From positions 53,008-117,007 of the forward strand of contig NZ_STGW01000012.1 in NCBI RefSeq assembly GCF_004912195.1: a stretch of 64,000 nt of DNA, read 5' to 3'. Origin of the DNA: Nocardioides caeni (lineage in GTDB: Bacteria; Actinomycetota; Actinomycetes; Propionibacteriales; Nocardioidaceae). The notes beneath the pieces are model-generated. The model saw nothing but the letters and a program-made list of their open reading frames with translations, was not told the DNA's origin and made no database searches. The position numbers and the translations under genes are program-made. Shown here piece after piece: positions 51,204 through 59,653 of this stretch (the first letter of the stretch is position 1; the number at the start of each line of letters is the position of its first letter).

Positions 51204-51209
51204 TAGAAT
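51204..51209 (+). promoter_or_regulatory. leaderless promoter -10 box of purS
   Basis: TAGAAT ends 6 nt before the purS GTG at 51216. Confidence 0.6.
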
Positions 51210-51215
51210 CGCGAC

Positions 51216-51467
51216 GTGGCCCGAGTCGTCGTATCTGTCATGCCGAAGCCCGAGATCCTCGACCCGCAGGGGAAGGCCGTCCATGGTGCGCTGCCCCGCC
51301 TCGGCTTCACCGGGGTGAGCGACGTCCGTCAGGGCAAGCGCTTCGAGCTCGAGGTCGCCGAGGTGACCGACGCGGTGCTCGCTGAGGTCGAGAAGATGGC
51401 CGAGACTCTGCTGTCCAACCCGGTCATCGAGAACTTCACCGTGACCGTCGAGGACCAGCAGTCGTGA
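51216..51467 (+). CDS. purS: phosphoribosylformylglycinamidine synthase subunit PurS
   Basis: The 83-residue subunit bridges PurQ and PurL in the FGAM synthase complex that converts FGAR to FGAM. The family pattern [24 protein letters not shown] and the C-terminal [12 protein letters not shown] are clear. The GTG lies 6 nt after TAGAAT. The TGA overlaps the purQ GTG (GTGA), so PurS and PurQ are made in a fixed ratio. purL is not next to them in this window. Confidence 0.93.
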   Translation: MARVVVSVMPKPEILDPQGKAVHGALPRLGFTGVSDVRQGKRFELEVAEVTDAVLAEVEKMAETLLSNPVIENFTVTVEDQQS

Positions 51468-52132
51468 AGGTCGGGGTCGTCACCTTCCCCGGATCGCTCG
51501 ACGACGTCGACGCCCAGCGCGCCGTACGTCTGGGTGGCAACGAGGCGGTCGCGCTCTGGCACGGCGACGCGGACCTCAAGGGTGTCGACGCGGTCGTGCT
51601 TCCCGGTGGCTTCTCGTACGGCGACTACCTCCGTTGCGGCGCCATCTCCCGCTTCGCTCCGGTGATGGACAAGGTCGTCGAGGCGGCGAAGGGCGGCATG
51701 CCCGTCCTCGGCATCTGCAACGGCTTCCAGATCCTGTGCGAGTCGCACCTGCTGCCGGGTGCGCTGATCCGCAACGACCACCGCAAGTTCGTGTGTCGCG
51801 ACCAGCTGCTGCGCGTGGAGAACAACCGGACCCCGTGGACGTCGGCCTATGCCGAGGGCCAGGAGATCCGGATCGTGCTCAAGAACGGCGAGGGTGGGTT
51901 CGTCGCCGACGCCGAGACGCTGGCGCGCATCGAGGGCGAGGGCCAGGTCGTGGCCCGCTATCTCGAGGTCAACCCCAACGGGTCACTCAACGACATCGCC
52001 GGCGTCACCAACGAGCGCGGCAACGTCGTCGGCCTGATGCCGCACCCCGAGCACGCGGTCGAGGAGCTGACGGGCTGCGGCCTCGACGGCCTCGGCTTCT
52101 TCAGCTCGCTCGTGGAGCGCACCTTCGCCTGA
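51464..52132 (+). CDS. purQ: phosphoribosylformylglycinamidine synthase subunit PurQ
   Basis: The 222-residue glutaminase frees ammonia for PurL. It has the class I amidotransferase triad: nucleophile Cys in [10 protein letters not shown], and His and Glu in [12 protein letters not shown]. The start [14 protein letters not shown] and [19 protein letters not shown] fit PurQ. The GTG overlaps the purS stop. A 20-bp palindrome begins six bases after its stop, where the signalling island starts. Confidence 0.95.
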   Translation: MKVGVVTFPGSLDDVDAQRAVRLGGNEAVALWHGDADLKGVDAVVLPGGFSYGDYLRCGAISRFAPVMDKVVEAAKGGMPVLGICNGFQILCESHLLPGALIRNDHRKFVCRDQLLRVENNRTPWTSAYAEGQEIRIVLKNGEGGFVADAETLARIEGEGQVVARYLEVNPNGSLNDIAGVTNERGNVVGLMPHPEHAVEELTGCGLDGLGFFSSLVERTFA

Positions 52133-52138
52133 CCCCGC

Positions 52139-52158
52139 GATGGGGAGGACTCCCCATC
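52139..52158. promoter_or_regulatory. GATGGGG-N6-CCCCATC operator, left copy
   Basis: A perfect 20-bp palindrome, GATGGGGAG-GA-CTCCCCATC. It lies 32 bp upstream of a TACGCT box (52191-52196), in the -35 to -50 area of the presumed promoter of the kinase operon. The same arms with the same spacing occur at 62539-62558. It could also act as a terminator for purQ, but the remote second copy in a divergent promoter argues for a protein-binding site. Confidence 0.6.
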
Positions 52159-52190
52159 CGGTTTTCCGCCCCGGCGTGCCCGCGGTCCAC

Positions 52191-52196
52191 TACGCT
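52191..52196 (+). promoter_or_regulatory. probable -10 box of the signalling operon
   Basis: TACGCT lies 84 nt before the first kinase start and downstream of the operator-like palindrome. The transcript would have a leader of roughly 75-80 nt. The rest of the gap 52133-52280 shows no gene. Confidence 0.4.
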
Positions 52197-52280
52197 GCGG
52201 ACTGCCTCGGCGCTGCTCCACGCTGGCGTGCTCTCGGACGTGGCCACCCTTGTTGGTGTTGACGGACGAGATGGGGGCTC

Positions 52281-55229
52281 ATGGACGCTGCGGCGACGAC
52301 TGATCTGGGCATCGCCGGCTATGCCGATGCCGTCCGACTGGGCGCGGGCGCGTTCGGGTCGGTGTACCGGGCGCGGGAGCTGTCCTTCAACCGGGACGTG
52401 GCGGTCAAGGTGTTCCGACCCCTGGCGGACGAGGTCGACTTCGACTCGTTCCGACGCGAGTGTTTGGCGATCGGCTCGCTGACCGAGTGCCGCGAGATCG
52501 TCACCGTCTTCAACGCGGGGCGGACCGAGCGCGGCGAGCCGTTCATCGTCATGGAGTACGCCGCGGGCGGCGTCCTCAGCGATCGTCTGCGCCGCACCGG
52601 GCCGCTGCACGAGGGTGAGGCCCGAGAGCTGCTGCGAGCCATGGCGACAGCGCTCGACGCCGCTCACCGTGCCGGCGTCCTGCACCGCGACGTCAAGCCG
52701 TCGAACATCCTGCTGTCGCGCGACGGCGCGCCGCTGCTGGCCGACTTCGGCGTCGCTCGGCTGGTCGACGGCTCCACGACGACGATCCCCGGGGCCAAGG
52801 GCACGATCATCTACATGGCGCCGGAGCTCTTCCACGAGGCCGACGCCAGCGCTGCCACCGACGTCTACTCTCTCGGCGTCACGATCTACGAGGCCGTTGC
52901 GGGAGTGGCGCCCTTTGCCGGGCCGAGCGGCTCCAGCATCCCGGCGCTCATCCGCCGCATCGTCGACGGCGAGCCGATCGACACCTCCACGCTCCCGGTC
53001 AGCCCGGGCTTCGCCGCGGTCCTGGGGCGAGCGGTCGACCGCGATCCGACCACCCGCTACCGGACCGCGCAGGAGCTGCTCGACGCGCTCACCGCATTGG
53101 GCCTGTCCGAGCGAGGCGCGGCGAGCTCCGGTCCGCCGACGACCACCGCCGGTCGCTGGCACCGCGGCTTCGCAGCACTGCCGCTGGGCGGCCAGCACCA
53201 GCCACCGCCGCCGGGCGCGTGGCCGACGGCATCGGACCACGTGGCAGCGATCCAGCAGACACCGACCCCGCTGACGGCCTGGCCCGACTTCGCCGCGGCG
53301 AGGGTCAGTCGGCACCCGACGTGGGGGACGCCGCTGTCCGCCACGGGTCAGAACGCGGTCGTGTTCGAGCTCGATCATCCTGAGGGCGCCCTTGCGCTGC
53401 GCTTCTTCACGCGTTCGCCCGGCCATGCTGCCCAGCGCTACGACCTCCTGGCGCGGCACCTGGCGAGCCACCCTTCGTCGTACCTCCCGCCGGGCCGATG
53501 GATCGACGGCGCCCTCACCGTGGACGGAGCACGACGGCCCGGAGTCCTGATGCCGTGGGTGGACGGCGTCCCGCTGGACGCGGCGGTGGACGACCTGCTG
53601 GAGGCCGGCGATCTCGCCGGACTGACCGCGCTCGCCGACGGCTTCGACGCGATGGTCGCTGAGCTGGTGGCGATCGGCCTCGCGCACGGCGATCTCCAGT
53701 GCGGCAACATCCTCGTCGACGGCAACACGCTGCTGCTGGTGGACCTCGACGGCACCTATGCCCCGACGATGTCGCCCGAGCTGGCTCCGGCCGAGGTGGG
53801 CCATCCCTACTTCCAGCACCCCGCCAGGGCCCGGGAGCACTGGGGTCCCGGCGTCGACGCCTTCAGCATCGCCGTCATCCGGCTCAGCCTGCGCGCGCTC
53901 GCGCAGGACGCGTCCCTGTGGCGCTTCCACAACGCGGAGAACCTGGTCTTCACCGACGCCGACTTCGCCCCCGGCGCGGCGACCGAGGTGTGGGCGGCGG
54001 TCGAACGGATCCCCGACCCCCGCGTGCGCGAGCTTGCGGCGGGTCTGCGGACTGCCTGCGGCCGCCCGCTTCCGGTCGGCGCGCCGGCCGCGACACAGGT
54101 GGTGGCGACATCGCCGACTCCACCGCCACTCGCCGTGCCCCCGACCGCGCTGCCTCCGGTGTCCGAGCAGCCGAGCACTCTGCGGGGTGCGCCGGAGCCT
54201 GCAGCCTCCGGCTCGGGCGTCCAGTGGTGGGCCGACGATTCTCGAGGCCCGTCGGGGACCAGTCCGCAGCCGGTGCCGGTCCCGCCGGCCGAGACGGCGG
54301 GAGCCCGGTCGTTCCTCAACGTCTTCGGGCTCAACGGTCTCGTCATCGGCGCGCTCGGCGGGCTGGTGGCCGGCCTGCTGGCCTGCGTGGTCTTCGTGGC
54401 GCTGGCGGACGCGCTGCCGGTCGAGGCCGGCCCGCCGGTGTTCATGATCCTCGTCGGCGGCCTGCTCGGAGGCATCATCGGGGCCGCCCCCGACCTCACC
54501 CAGAAGGCGTGGGGTCGCGCTGCCGTGCGCGGCCCTTCCGGGGCGCTCCTCGGTGCGCTGGGTGCCCTGATCGGGCTCGGCGTCTTCCAGACGACGCTGC
54601 CCAGCCCGTTGCCGGCGACGCCACCCACCAGCATGATCCTCGCGCCCTGGCTGATGGTGGGCATGGCGGTCGGGCTCGCGCTCGGCATCGTCCGTACGTC
54701 GGCGCGCACGATCGCCGCCGGCCTGCTCGGCGGCGCCTCGGGCGGCCTGATCGGCGGCTTCCTGCACCTGGCCACCGAGCCCCGCTGGGCTCGGGGCGAG
54801 GACTGGACGGACAGTGGCGGCGGCAGCCTGGTGCTCCACATCGATGCGTCCGACTCGGCGACCGTCATCGCGGTCGTCGTGGCCTGCACCCTCGTGGGCA
54901 TGGCGATCGGCGGGTTCGAACGGATCGCCCGCTCGGCTTGGGTGAAGGTGCTCGAGGGGCCGTTGCGCGGTCGCGACGTGACGGTGGACCGTGGCCGTCT
55001 CGTGATCGGGTCGGCCGGGTCAGCCGGCCTGCGGGTCACCGGCCCCGGCATCGTCCCGAACCACGTCGAGATCCGGATCCAGGGTGGCGCCGCGGTGGCG
55101 TCCGGGACGGGAGCATTCACGGTGGATGGCAGGCCGGTGCGCGCGGGACAGAGCATCCCGATCGCCAACGGAACGGTGCTGGCGGTCGGCGGGACGTTCG
55201 TCCGCTTCCGATGGAGGTCGGGACGATGA
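52281..55229 (+). CDS. dual-kinase membrane protein with C-terminal FHA-like domain
   Basis: The 982-residue protein is the first gene of the island. Residues about 12-275 are a complete Hanks kinase: GAGAFG, VAVK, HRDVKPSN (His135), DFG and a MAPE motif. A second, different catalytic-type unit (about 330-600) has HGDLQCGN (His469) and VDLDG in place of DFG, like the atypical kinases found with TerY-type vWA proteins. A Pro-rich linker (about 600-670) leads to about six membrane helices (675-885), then an FHA-like domain (about 890-982; LVIGSAGSAG, PNHVEIR) in which the usual GR is GS. It would phosphorylate partners, and its FHA part could dock phosphothreonine proteins at the membrane. The ATG at 52281 starts just ahead of the kinase fold. 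The stop overlaps the next start as ATGA. Confidence 0.85.
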   Translation: MDAAATTDLGIAGYADAVRLGAGAFGSVYRARELSFNRDVAVKVFRPLADEVDFDSFRRECLAIGSLTECREIVTVFNAGRTERGEPFIVMEYAAGGVLSDRLRRTGPLHEGEARELLRAMATALDAAHRAGVLHRDVKPSNILLSRDGAPLLADFGVARLVDGSTTTIPGAKGTIIYMAPELFHEADASAATDVYSLGVTIYEAVAGVAPFAGPSGSSIPALIRRIVDGEPIDTSTLPVSPGFAAVLGRAVDRDPTTRYRTAQELLDALTALGLSERGAASSGPPTTTAGRWHRGFAALPLGGQHQPPPPGAWPTASDHVAAIQQTPTPLTAWPDFAAARVSRHPTWGTPLSATGQNAVVFELDHPEGALALRFFTRSPGHAAQRYDLLARHLASHPSSYLPPGRWIDGALTVDGARRPGVLMPWVDGVPLDAAVDDLLEAGDLAGLTALADGFDAMVAELVAIGLAHGDLQCGNILVDGNTLLLVDLDGTYAPTMSPELAPAEVGHPYFQHPARAREHWGPGVDAFSIAVIRLSLRALAQDASLWRFHNAENLVFTDADFAPGAATEVWAAVERIPDPRVRELAAGLRTACGRPLPVGAPAATQVVATSPTPPPLAVPPTALPPVSEQPSTLRGAPEPAASGSGVQWWADDSRGPSGTSPQPVPVPPAETAGARSFLNVFGLNGLVIGALGGLVAGLLACVVFVALADALPVEAGPPVFMILVGGLLGGIIGAAPDLTQKAWGRAAVRGPSGALLGALGALIGLGVFQTTLPSPLPATPPTSMILAPWLMVGMAVGLALGIVRTSARTIAAGLLGGASGGLIGGFLHLATEPRWARGEDWTDSGGGSLVLHIDASDSATVIAVVVACTLVGMAIGGFERIARSAWVKVLEGPLRGRDVTVDRGRLVIGSAGSAGLRVTGPGIVPNHVEIRIQGGAAVASGTGAFTVDGRPVRAGQSIPIANGTVLAVGGTFVRFRWRSGR

Positions 55230-55630
55230 CGATCAGGGCAGCGGTCGTCGGCGCGCTGGGCGCGGCTGTCGGCGTACTCGGGGCCGCCACGGTGGTCCTC
55301 GTGTCGGACGAGAACCCGCCGACGGCGGCACGCGACACCAACCGCCCCGGTGCCGGACAGCCGCATGAGCGTGTCCCGGACCTCGGCAGCGGCTGCGGGC
55401 GCATGTTCCTCACCGAGACCACCAGCGGCCGGTGGGTCGTGCATTGGTCGGAGGAGACCTGCGGTAGCAACCGCGACGCGTTGCCGCTCTCGTCGCGGCT
55501 GATCACGTTGCCCTGCCCGGCGCTCGACGAGGCGCTCGAGGTGGGCGATCAGGACAACGTGGCGGCGCGGAACGTCGCGGCGCGGATCGCTCGTGAGTGC
55601 CCGGCGCCAGGGCAGGAGGCGACGCCGTGA
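55226..55630 (+). CDS. small exported protein of the signalling operon
   Basis: The 134-residue product has one N-terminal hydrophobic segment (about 5-28), either an uncleaved anchor or a signal peptide, and a soluble outer part with four cysteines (SGCGRMF, ETCGSN, LPCPAL, RECPAP) that could pair. No family is recognised. The ATG overlaps the kinase stop (ATGA) and follows GGAGG; its stop overlaps the vWA start (GTGA). Tight coupling suggests that it is part of the same complex, perhaps an outer sensor for the membrane kinase. Confidence 0.7.
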   Translation: MTIRAAVVGALGAAVGVLGAATVVLVSDENPPTAARDTNRPGAGQPHERVPDLGSGCGRMFLTETTSGRWVVHWSEETCGSNRDALPLSSRLITLPCPALDEALEVGDQDNVAARNVAARIARECPAPGQEATP

Positions 55631-56457
55631 GCCACACCCAGCGCGTCGACCGGTCCAACCCGGCGTTGATCGTGCTGGCTGTCGACCAGTCGGAGTCGAT
55701 GAGCGACCCCCTGGCCGGGAGCACGATCTCGAAGGCACAGGCGGTCGCGGACCACATCAACAACCTCCTCTACGAGCTGGTTCTCCGGTCCGTGAAGAAC
55801 CCCCGCGAGGAGCCGCGTCCCTACTTCTTCGTCGACGTCGTCGGCTACTCCACGGACGACTCCGGCCAGCCGGTGGTGCGCCGTGAGCTCGCGCCGGTCT
55901 CACCCGACGGCGGTCCGTTCTCCACGACGCAGTACGCCGCCCGACCGCTCCGCATCGACTCGCAACCGGGCGCCGGCGGTGCCACGAACCGTCCGGTCTG
56001 GGTCGAGCCACGCGCCTCGGGCGGGACCCCCATGTGCCTGGCGCTCGACCACGCCGGCCGGATGGCCGCCGACTGGGTCCGCGAGCATCCGCGGGGCTAT
56101 CCGCCGATCGTCATCAACATGTCCGACGGGGAGGCCACCGATGGCGATCCGTCGGTGTGGTGCCGCCGAATCCAGGGCCTCGCCACGGAGGACGGCCACA
56201 CCCTGGTGTTCAACATCGGCCTCAGCGACCACCCGGCGCAGCCCGCCCTCTTCCCCTCGTCGGTGACGGGCCTGGGCGATCCCTACGCCGAGCGACTGTT
56301 CGAGATGTCATCGCCGCTGCCGGCTCCCATGATCCAGAGCGCGAATGGACAGGGGATCGCGGTCGCACCGGGCGCACGGGCCTTCGCCTTCAACGCCGAC
56401 ATCCGCACGCTGGCGCTGTTCCTCAACGTCGGGACGAGCATCGGGAGGGCCGTATGA
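55627..56457 (+). CDS. von Willebrand factor A (TerY-like) protein
   Basis: The 276-residue soluble protein is a vWA domain with a complete metal-ion-dependent adhesion site: DQSESMS (Asp20, Ser22, Ser24), Thr134 in GGTPM and Asp167 in NMSDGEATD. It has no signal peptide, so it acts in the cytoplasm, as does TerY. Such proteins are thought to bind phosphorylated partners through the metal in kinase/PP2C/vWA triads. The C-terminus DIRTLALFLNVGTSIGRAV reappears in the 42-aa microprotein three genes on. The GTG overlaps the previous stop and follows AGGAGG. Confidence 0.85.
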   Translation: MSHTQRVDRSNPALIVLAVDQSESMSDPLAGSTISKAQAVADHINNLLYELVLRSVKNPREEPRPYFFVDVVGYSTDDSGQPVVRRELAPVSPDGGPFSTTQYAARPLRIDSQPGAGGATNRPVWVEPRASGGTPMCLALDHAGRMAADWVREHPRGYPPIVINMSDGEATDGDPSVWCRRIQGLATEDGHTLVFNIGLSDHPAQPALFPSSVTGLGDPYAERLFEMSSPLPAPMIQSANGQGIAVAPGARAFAFNADIRTLALFLNVGTSIGRAV

Positions 56458-57497
56458 GCGACCTGGGCAAGGCGTCTGGCGGCACAGTGCCGTCCATGGT
56501 GGCGCTGGTGATGGGTGGCGTGGTGACGATCGTCGGCACGGTGATCCTGGCGCAGAGCAGTGACACGCTCCGGGAGGAGTGGTACGTCCTCGCCGCGGCC
56601 GGCATCGTCGCGGCGCTGCTGGCGACGTTGTTGGTTGCCGCCACCGGACGCCGCACGGCGCACGTGGTGTCGGCCTCTCCGGGGGCCGCCGCCACTGAGC
56701 CGGTCCCGTTCGTGGCCCCTACCGCTGCCGGCAGCGAGGTCCTCGTGCCGCTCAGCACCCTCGCATCCTCCTCGCTGCCCAAGGAGGGCGCCTCCGCCGA
56801 GGAGAACGACGACGCCGGCGCTGCCGGCCCGCTCGGTGTCGCGGCGGTCGCCGACGGGGCGTCGAGCTCCTTCGACGCCGGGGCATGGGCGCGCACCCTG
56901 GTCCGCCGCTGGCTGGAAGCTCCGCCGGCGGTCACCCCGACGGCGGTGGCCGCGTGGGCGCTGGAGTGCGCGGCGTCGTACGCCACGGAGCGTGCGACGC
57001 GGGCCGGAGCGGACGGCAGCGGATCCTCCTGGTGGCAGGCCGAAGCGGGCCAGAAGGCGGCACATGCGACCTTCCTCGGGCTCCGGGTGGTCCGCACGTC
57101 TGACGGGTTGGTCTGGCGTGCGGTCGCGGTCGGCGACGCGCTCGTCCTGCACCTGCGCCGTGCCGCGACCGGCTTCCAGGTGGTGTCAGGCTTCCCCTAC
57201 GAGGCGAGCTCAGCGGCCTCGGGCGCGCCGCTGCTGTTGGCCAGTGATGCCGCCGAGACGCGGTCACTGCCCTCGTTGCGCACGGTCGAGGGGCCGGCCG
57301 AGCCCGAGGACGTCTGGCTCCTCGCGACGGACGAGGTGGCCCGGTGGGCGCTGGCGGCTGACGAGGCAGGCGAGCCGATCTGGGAGGTCCTGGCCACCGG
57401 AGGAAAGGCGTTCGAGCGTGCGGTCAGCGACGCGCGCGTCGCCCGGAGCGTGGTCAACGACGACATGACCTGTGTGGTCGTCAGGGCGTCTGCGTGA
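56454..57497 (+). CDS. membrane-anchored PP2C-type phosphatase
   Basis: The 347-residue protein has two N-terminal membrane helices (about 15-35 and 45-65), a linker, and a PP2C-like domain from about residue 127. The catalytic pieces are VADGASSS (Asp134), AVGDALVLHL, WLLATDEVARW and NDDMTCVVV. It is divergent from the DGMGGH type and resembles the PP2C of TerY-type triads. It would remove phosphates added by the island kinases at the membrane. Its start overlaps the vWA stop (ATGA), and its stop shares one base with the microprotein ATG (TGATG). Confidence 0.82.
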   Translation: MSDLGKASGGTVPSMVALVMGGVVTIVGTVILAQSSDTLREEWYVLAAAGIVAALLATLLVAATGRRTAHVVSASPGAAATEPVPFVAPTAAGSEVLVPLSTLASSSLPKEGASAEENDDAGAAGPLGVAAVADGASSSFDAGAWARTLVRRWLEAPPAVTPTAVAAWALECAASYATERATRAGADGSGSSWWQAEAGQKAAHATFLGLRVVRTSDGLVWRAVAVGDALVLHLRRAATGFQVVSGFPYEASSAASGAPLLLASDAAETRSLPSLRTVEGPAEPEDVWLLATDEVARWALAADEAGEPIWEVLATGGKAFERAVSDARVARSVVNDDMTCVVVRASA

Positions 57498-57625
57498 TGG
57501 AAGTCGACCTCGGTATCCCCGGGAGCGAAGCGGCCGAGCTCATCGGTCGCGGAGCCTTCGGCTCCGACCTCAAGGCCCTCGCTCTGCTCCTCGACATCGG
57601 CACGAGCGTGGGACGCGTCGGATGA
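57497..57625 (+). CDS. 42-aa microprotein related to the tail of the vWA protein
   Basis: This short frame starts at an ATG that overlaps the phosphatase stop (TGATG) and ends 13 bp before the next kinase. Its second half, SDLKALALLLDIGTSVGRVG, aligns without gaps to the end of the vWA protein, ADIRTLALFLNVGTSIGRAV, with about half the residues identical. The first half (GIPGSEAAELIGRGAFG) also recalls GIAVAPGARAFAF. It may be the relic of a duplicated vWA gene or a functional peptide that competes for the surface recognised by the vWA tail. Preservation of an open, coupled frame favours function. Confidence 0.55.
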   Translation: MEVDLGIPGSEAAELIGRGAFGSDLKALALLLDIGTSVGRVG

Positions 57626-57638
57626 GCGGAGAGCTGTC

Positions 57639-59603
57639 ATGATCCCGCGTCCCGGCGAGCCCTTCGGACGCTACGACGTCGTGCGTCGGCTGGGTCAGGG
57701 CGCGATGGGGGTCGTCTTCTCCGCGGTTCATCGCGACCTGCAGCGGGAGGTCGCACTGAAGGTCTTGTCGCCGGACCTGTCGGAGGAGTCGTCCTACCGC
57801 AACCGGTTCCTGCGGGAGGCGCAGGCGCTCGCGCGGCTGGACTCGCCTCATGTGGTCCGGGTCTTCGACGCCGGCGAGCAGGACGGCTGGCTGTTCCTGG
57901 CGACCGAGCTGGTGCCGGACGGTGATCTCGCCGAGCTGCTGCGGACCCAGGGCGCCCCGCCGGTCGCGGTGGCCGTCGACCTCATCGCCCAGGCGGCCGC
58001 CGGCCTGTCGGATGCGCATGCCGCCGGGATCCTCCACCGTGACATCAAGCCGTCGAACGTCCTCGTACGTCGCCTGCCGGATGGCCGCATGCGTGCCCTG
58101 CTCTGCGACTTCGGCATCGCGACGGTCGCCGACGTCGAGTCGACCGCGACGCAGGGAGTCCTCGGCACCCCCGGCTACATGGCGCCCGAGCGGCACGAGG
58201 GTGCGCCGGCCTCGGTGGCCTCGGACGTCTACTCGCTGGGGTGTCTCCTGTGGGCCGTCCTCACGGGCCACGCGCCCTACGAGGGCTCCGCTGCCCAGGT
58301 CCTCCTCGGTCACCTCCAGGGGCCGATCCCACAGCTGCCCGCGACAGCCGCCGGCGCAGCGGCCTTCAACTCAGTCCTCGCCCGCTCGATGGCCAAGAGC
58401 CCGGACCGCAGGTTCCCGACCGCTGCTGCCTTCGCGGCCGCGGTGGCCGACGCCGCGCCGGCGGCCACTCGTCCGGCTCCTGGCGGCGCCGCCTCGACCG
58501 TGACGGCGCCGTCCCTGGAGAAGAAGTCGCCGCCGGTCGTGCCTCGGTCGCCCACACCGGGCCCGACACAGGTGGGTGCGGTTCCTCCGCCGTACGTGCC
58601 GCCGGTCGTCGCTCCTCCGCCGTACGTGCCACCGCCCGTCGTGCCCCTGCGACCCGCACCAGAGCCCCCTCTGGTGCGGAGCTTCGGAGCGACGCGCTCA
58701 GGTCGTCGACGCGAGAAGGGCAAGGGGTCGGCGATCGGGGTCGGCCTCCTGATCGGTTTCGCAGTGGTGGCGCTCATCGCCGCCGGCATCGTCGCGGTGC
58801 TGGTCGTCGTCGACGAGGAGCGGCTGCCCGTCACCGATCTGGCGGTCGTCGAGAACAACGACGGCCACTCGGTCATCGAGTTCGCCGAGCCGGACGGAGA
58901 CGACCGGCCGGTCGAGTACGTCGTCGAGGTCGACGGCGACGAGGTCGCTCGCGCTGCTGGGTCTCCGATCCGCGTGGAGCTGCCCAACGAGGGCGGCCCG
59001 TTCACCGCGACCGTGGTCCCGGTGTTCGACGACGGCGAGGAGGGACCGGGCACCGAGGTCGAGGGGCTCGACCCGTGGGGGCCGCCGGCCAAGCCCACGG
59101 CAGCCAAGGCGGTGTCGCGTGCGTACGCGGTGAACTTCTCCGCCACCGCTGGTGCGTCCGAGGTGTCCAGCACGCGGCTGGCCTGGTCGAGGGGACCGGG
59201 CGTCGTGAAGACCAAGGGGCCCAACCAGCAGATCTGCGCCACCGTCCGCACCGTCGCGACGCAGGACGGCGTCACGCAGCGGAGCGCTGCGACGAAGGTC
59301 TGCGGGCGGTCGCTGAAGCGGACGCTGCGTTTCCAGGTGGGTGGCACCTGCGACGATCCCGACTTCGACGACTGCCACGACTTCCTGATCGCGGGCAGCG
59401 GATTCCGTCCGAACACGAAGTACGCTGCCGAGTACGGCTCGCGGGTCGGCTCCGGGTGCGACCAGAGTGACGAGACGCTGCGCCACTGGACCGACGACTC
59501 GGGCAGGCTCAGCGAGTCTCCGTGGGTCGCCAACCCCGCGGACTGGGTGGGGCAGTTCTGCGTCACGATCGACGGGATCTCGGCCACCCTCGTCGACGAG
59601 TGA
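57639..59603 (+). CDS. receptor Ser/Thr kinase with Pro-rich linker and fibronectin-like ectodomain
   Basis: The 654-residue protein is the last gene of the plus-strand operon. The kinase (about 1-265) has GQGAMG, VALK, HRDIKPSN (His133/Asp135), DFG and MAPE. A Pro-rich linker with repeated PPPYVPP units (about 310-345) precedes one membrane helix (about 370-392). The outer half (about 395-654) has a strand pattern like fibronectin-III repeats (VTDLAVVENNDGHSVIEF...EYVVEVDG) and several cysteines. A Shine-Dalgarno GGAGAG lies before the ATG. It presumably senses an outer signal and shares substrates with the dual kinase. Confidence 0.86.
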   Translation: MIPRPGEPFGRYDVVRRLGQGAMGVVFSAVHRDLQREVALKVLSPDLSEESSYRNRFLREAQALARLDSPHVVRVFDAGEQDGWLFLATELVPDGDLAELLRTQGAPPVAVAVDLIAQAAAGLSDAHAAGILHRDIKPSNVLVRRLPDGRMRALLCDFGIATVADVESTATQGVLGTPGYMAPERHEGAPASVASDVYSLGCLLWAVLTGHAPYEGSAAQVLLGHLQGPIPQLPATAAGAAAFNSVLARSMAKSPDRRFPTAAAFAAAVADAAPAATRPAPGGAASTVTAPSLEKKSPPVVPRSPTPGPTQVGAVPPPYVPPVVAPPPYVPPPVVPLRPAPEPPLVRSFGATRSGRRREKGKGSAIGVGLLIGFAVVALIAAGIVAVLVVVDEERLPVTDLAVVENNDGHSVIEFAEPDGDDRPVEYVVEVDGDEVARAAGSPIRVELPNEGGPFTATVVPVFDDGEEGPGTEVEGLDPWGPPAKPTAAKAVSRAYAVNFSATAGASEVSSTRLAWSRGPGVVKTKGPNQQICATVRTVATQDGVTQRSAATKVCGRSLKRTLRFQVGGTCDDPDFDDCHDFLIAGSGFRPNTKYAAEYGSRVGSGCDQSDETLRHWTDDSGRLSESPWVANPADWVGQFCVTIDGISATLVDE

Positions 59604-59653
59604 GCGTCGCGCGGCCCGACGGTGCACGGCGCATCCTGGCCTGTGGGCGCTGG

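Noticed and set aside
52139..52158. Simple rho-independent terminator of purQ
   Set aside because: Possible, but the stem has a 2-nt loop, no U-run, and a copy with the same arms and spacing lies in a divergent promoter, so an operator fits better.
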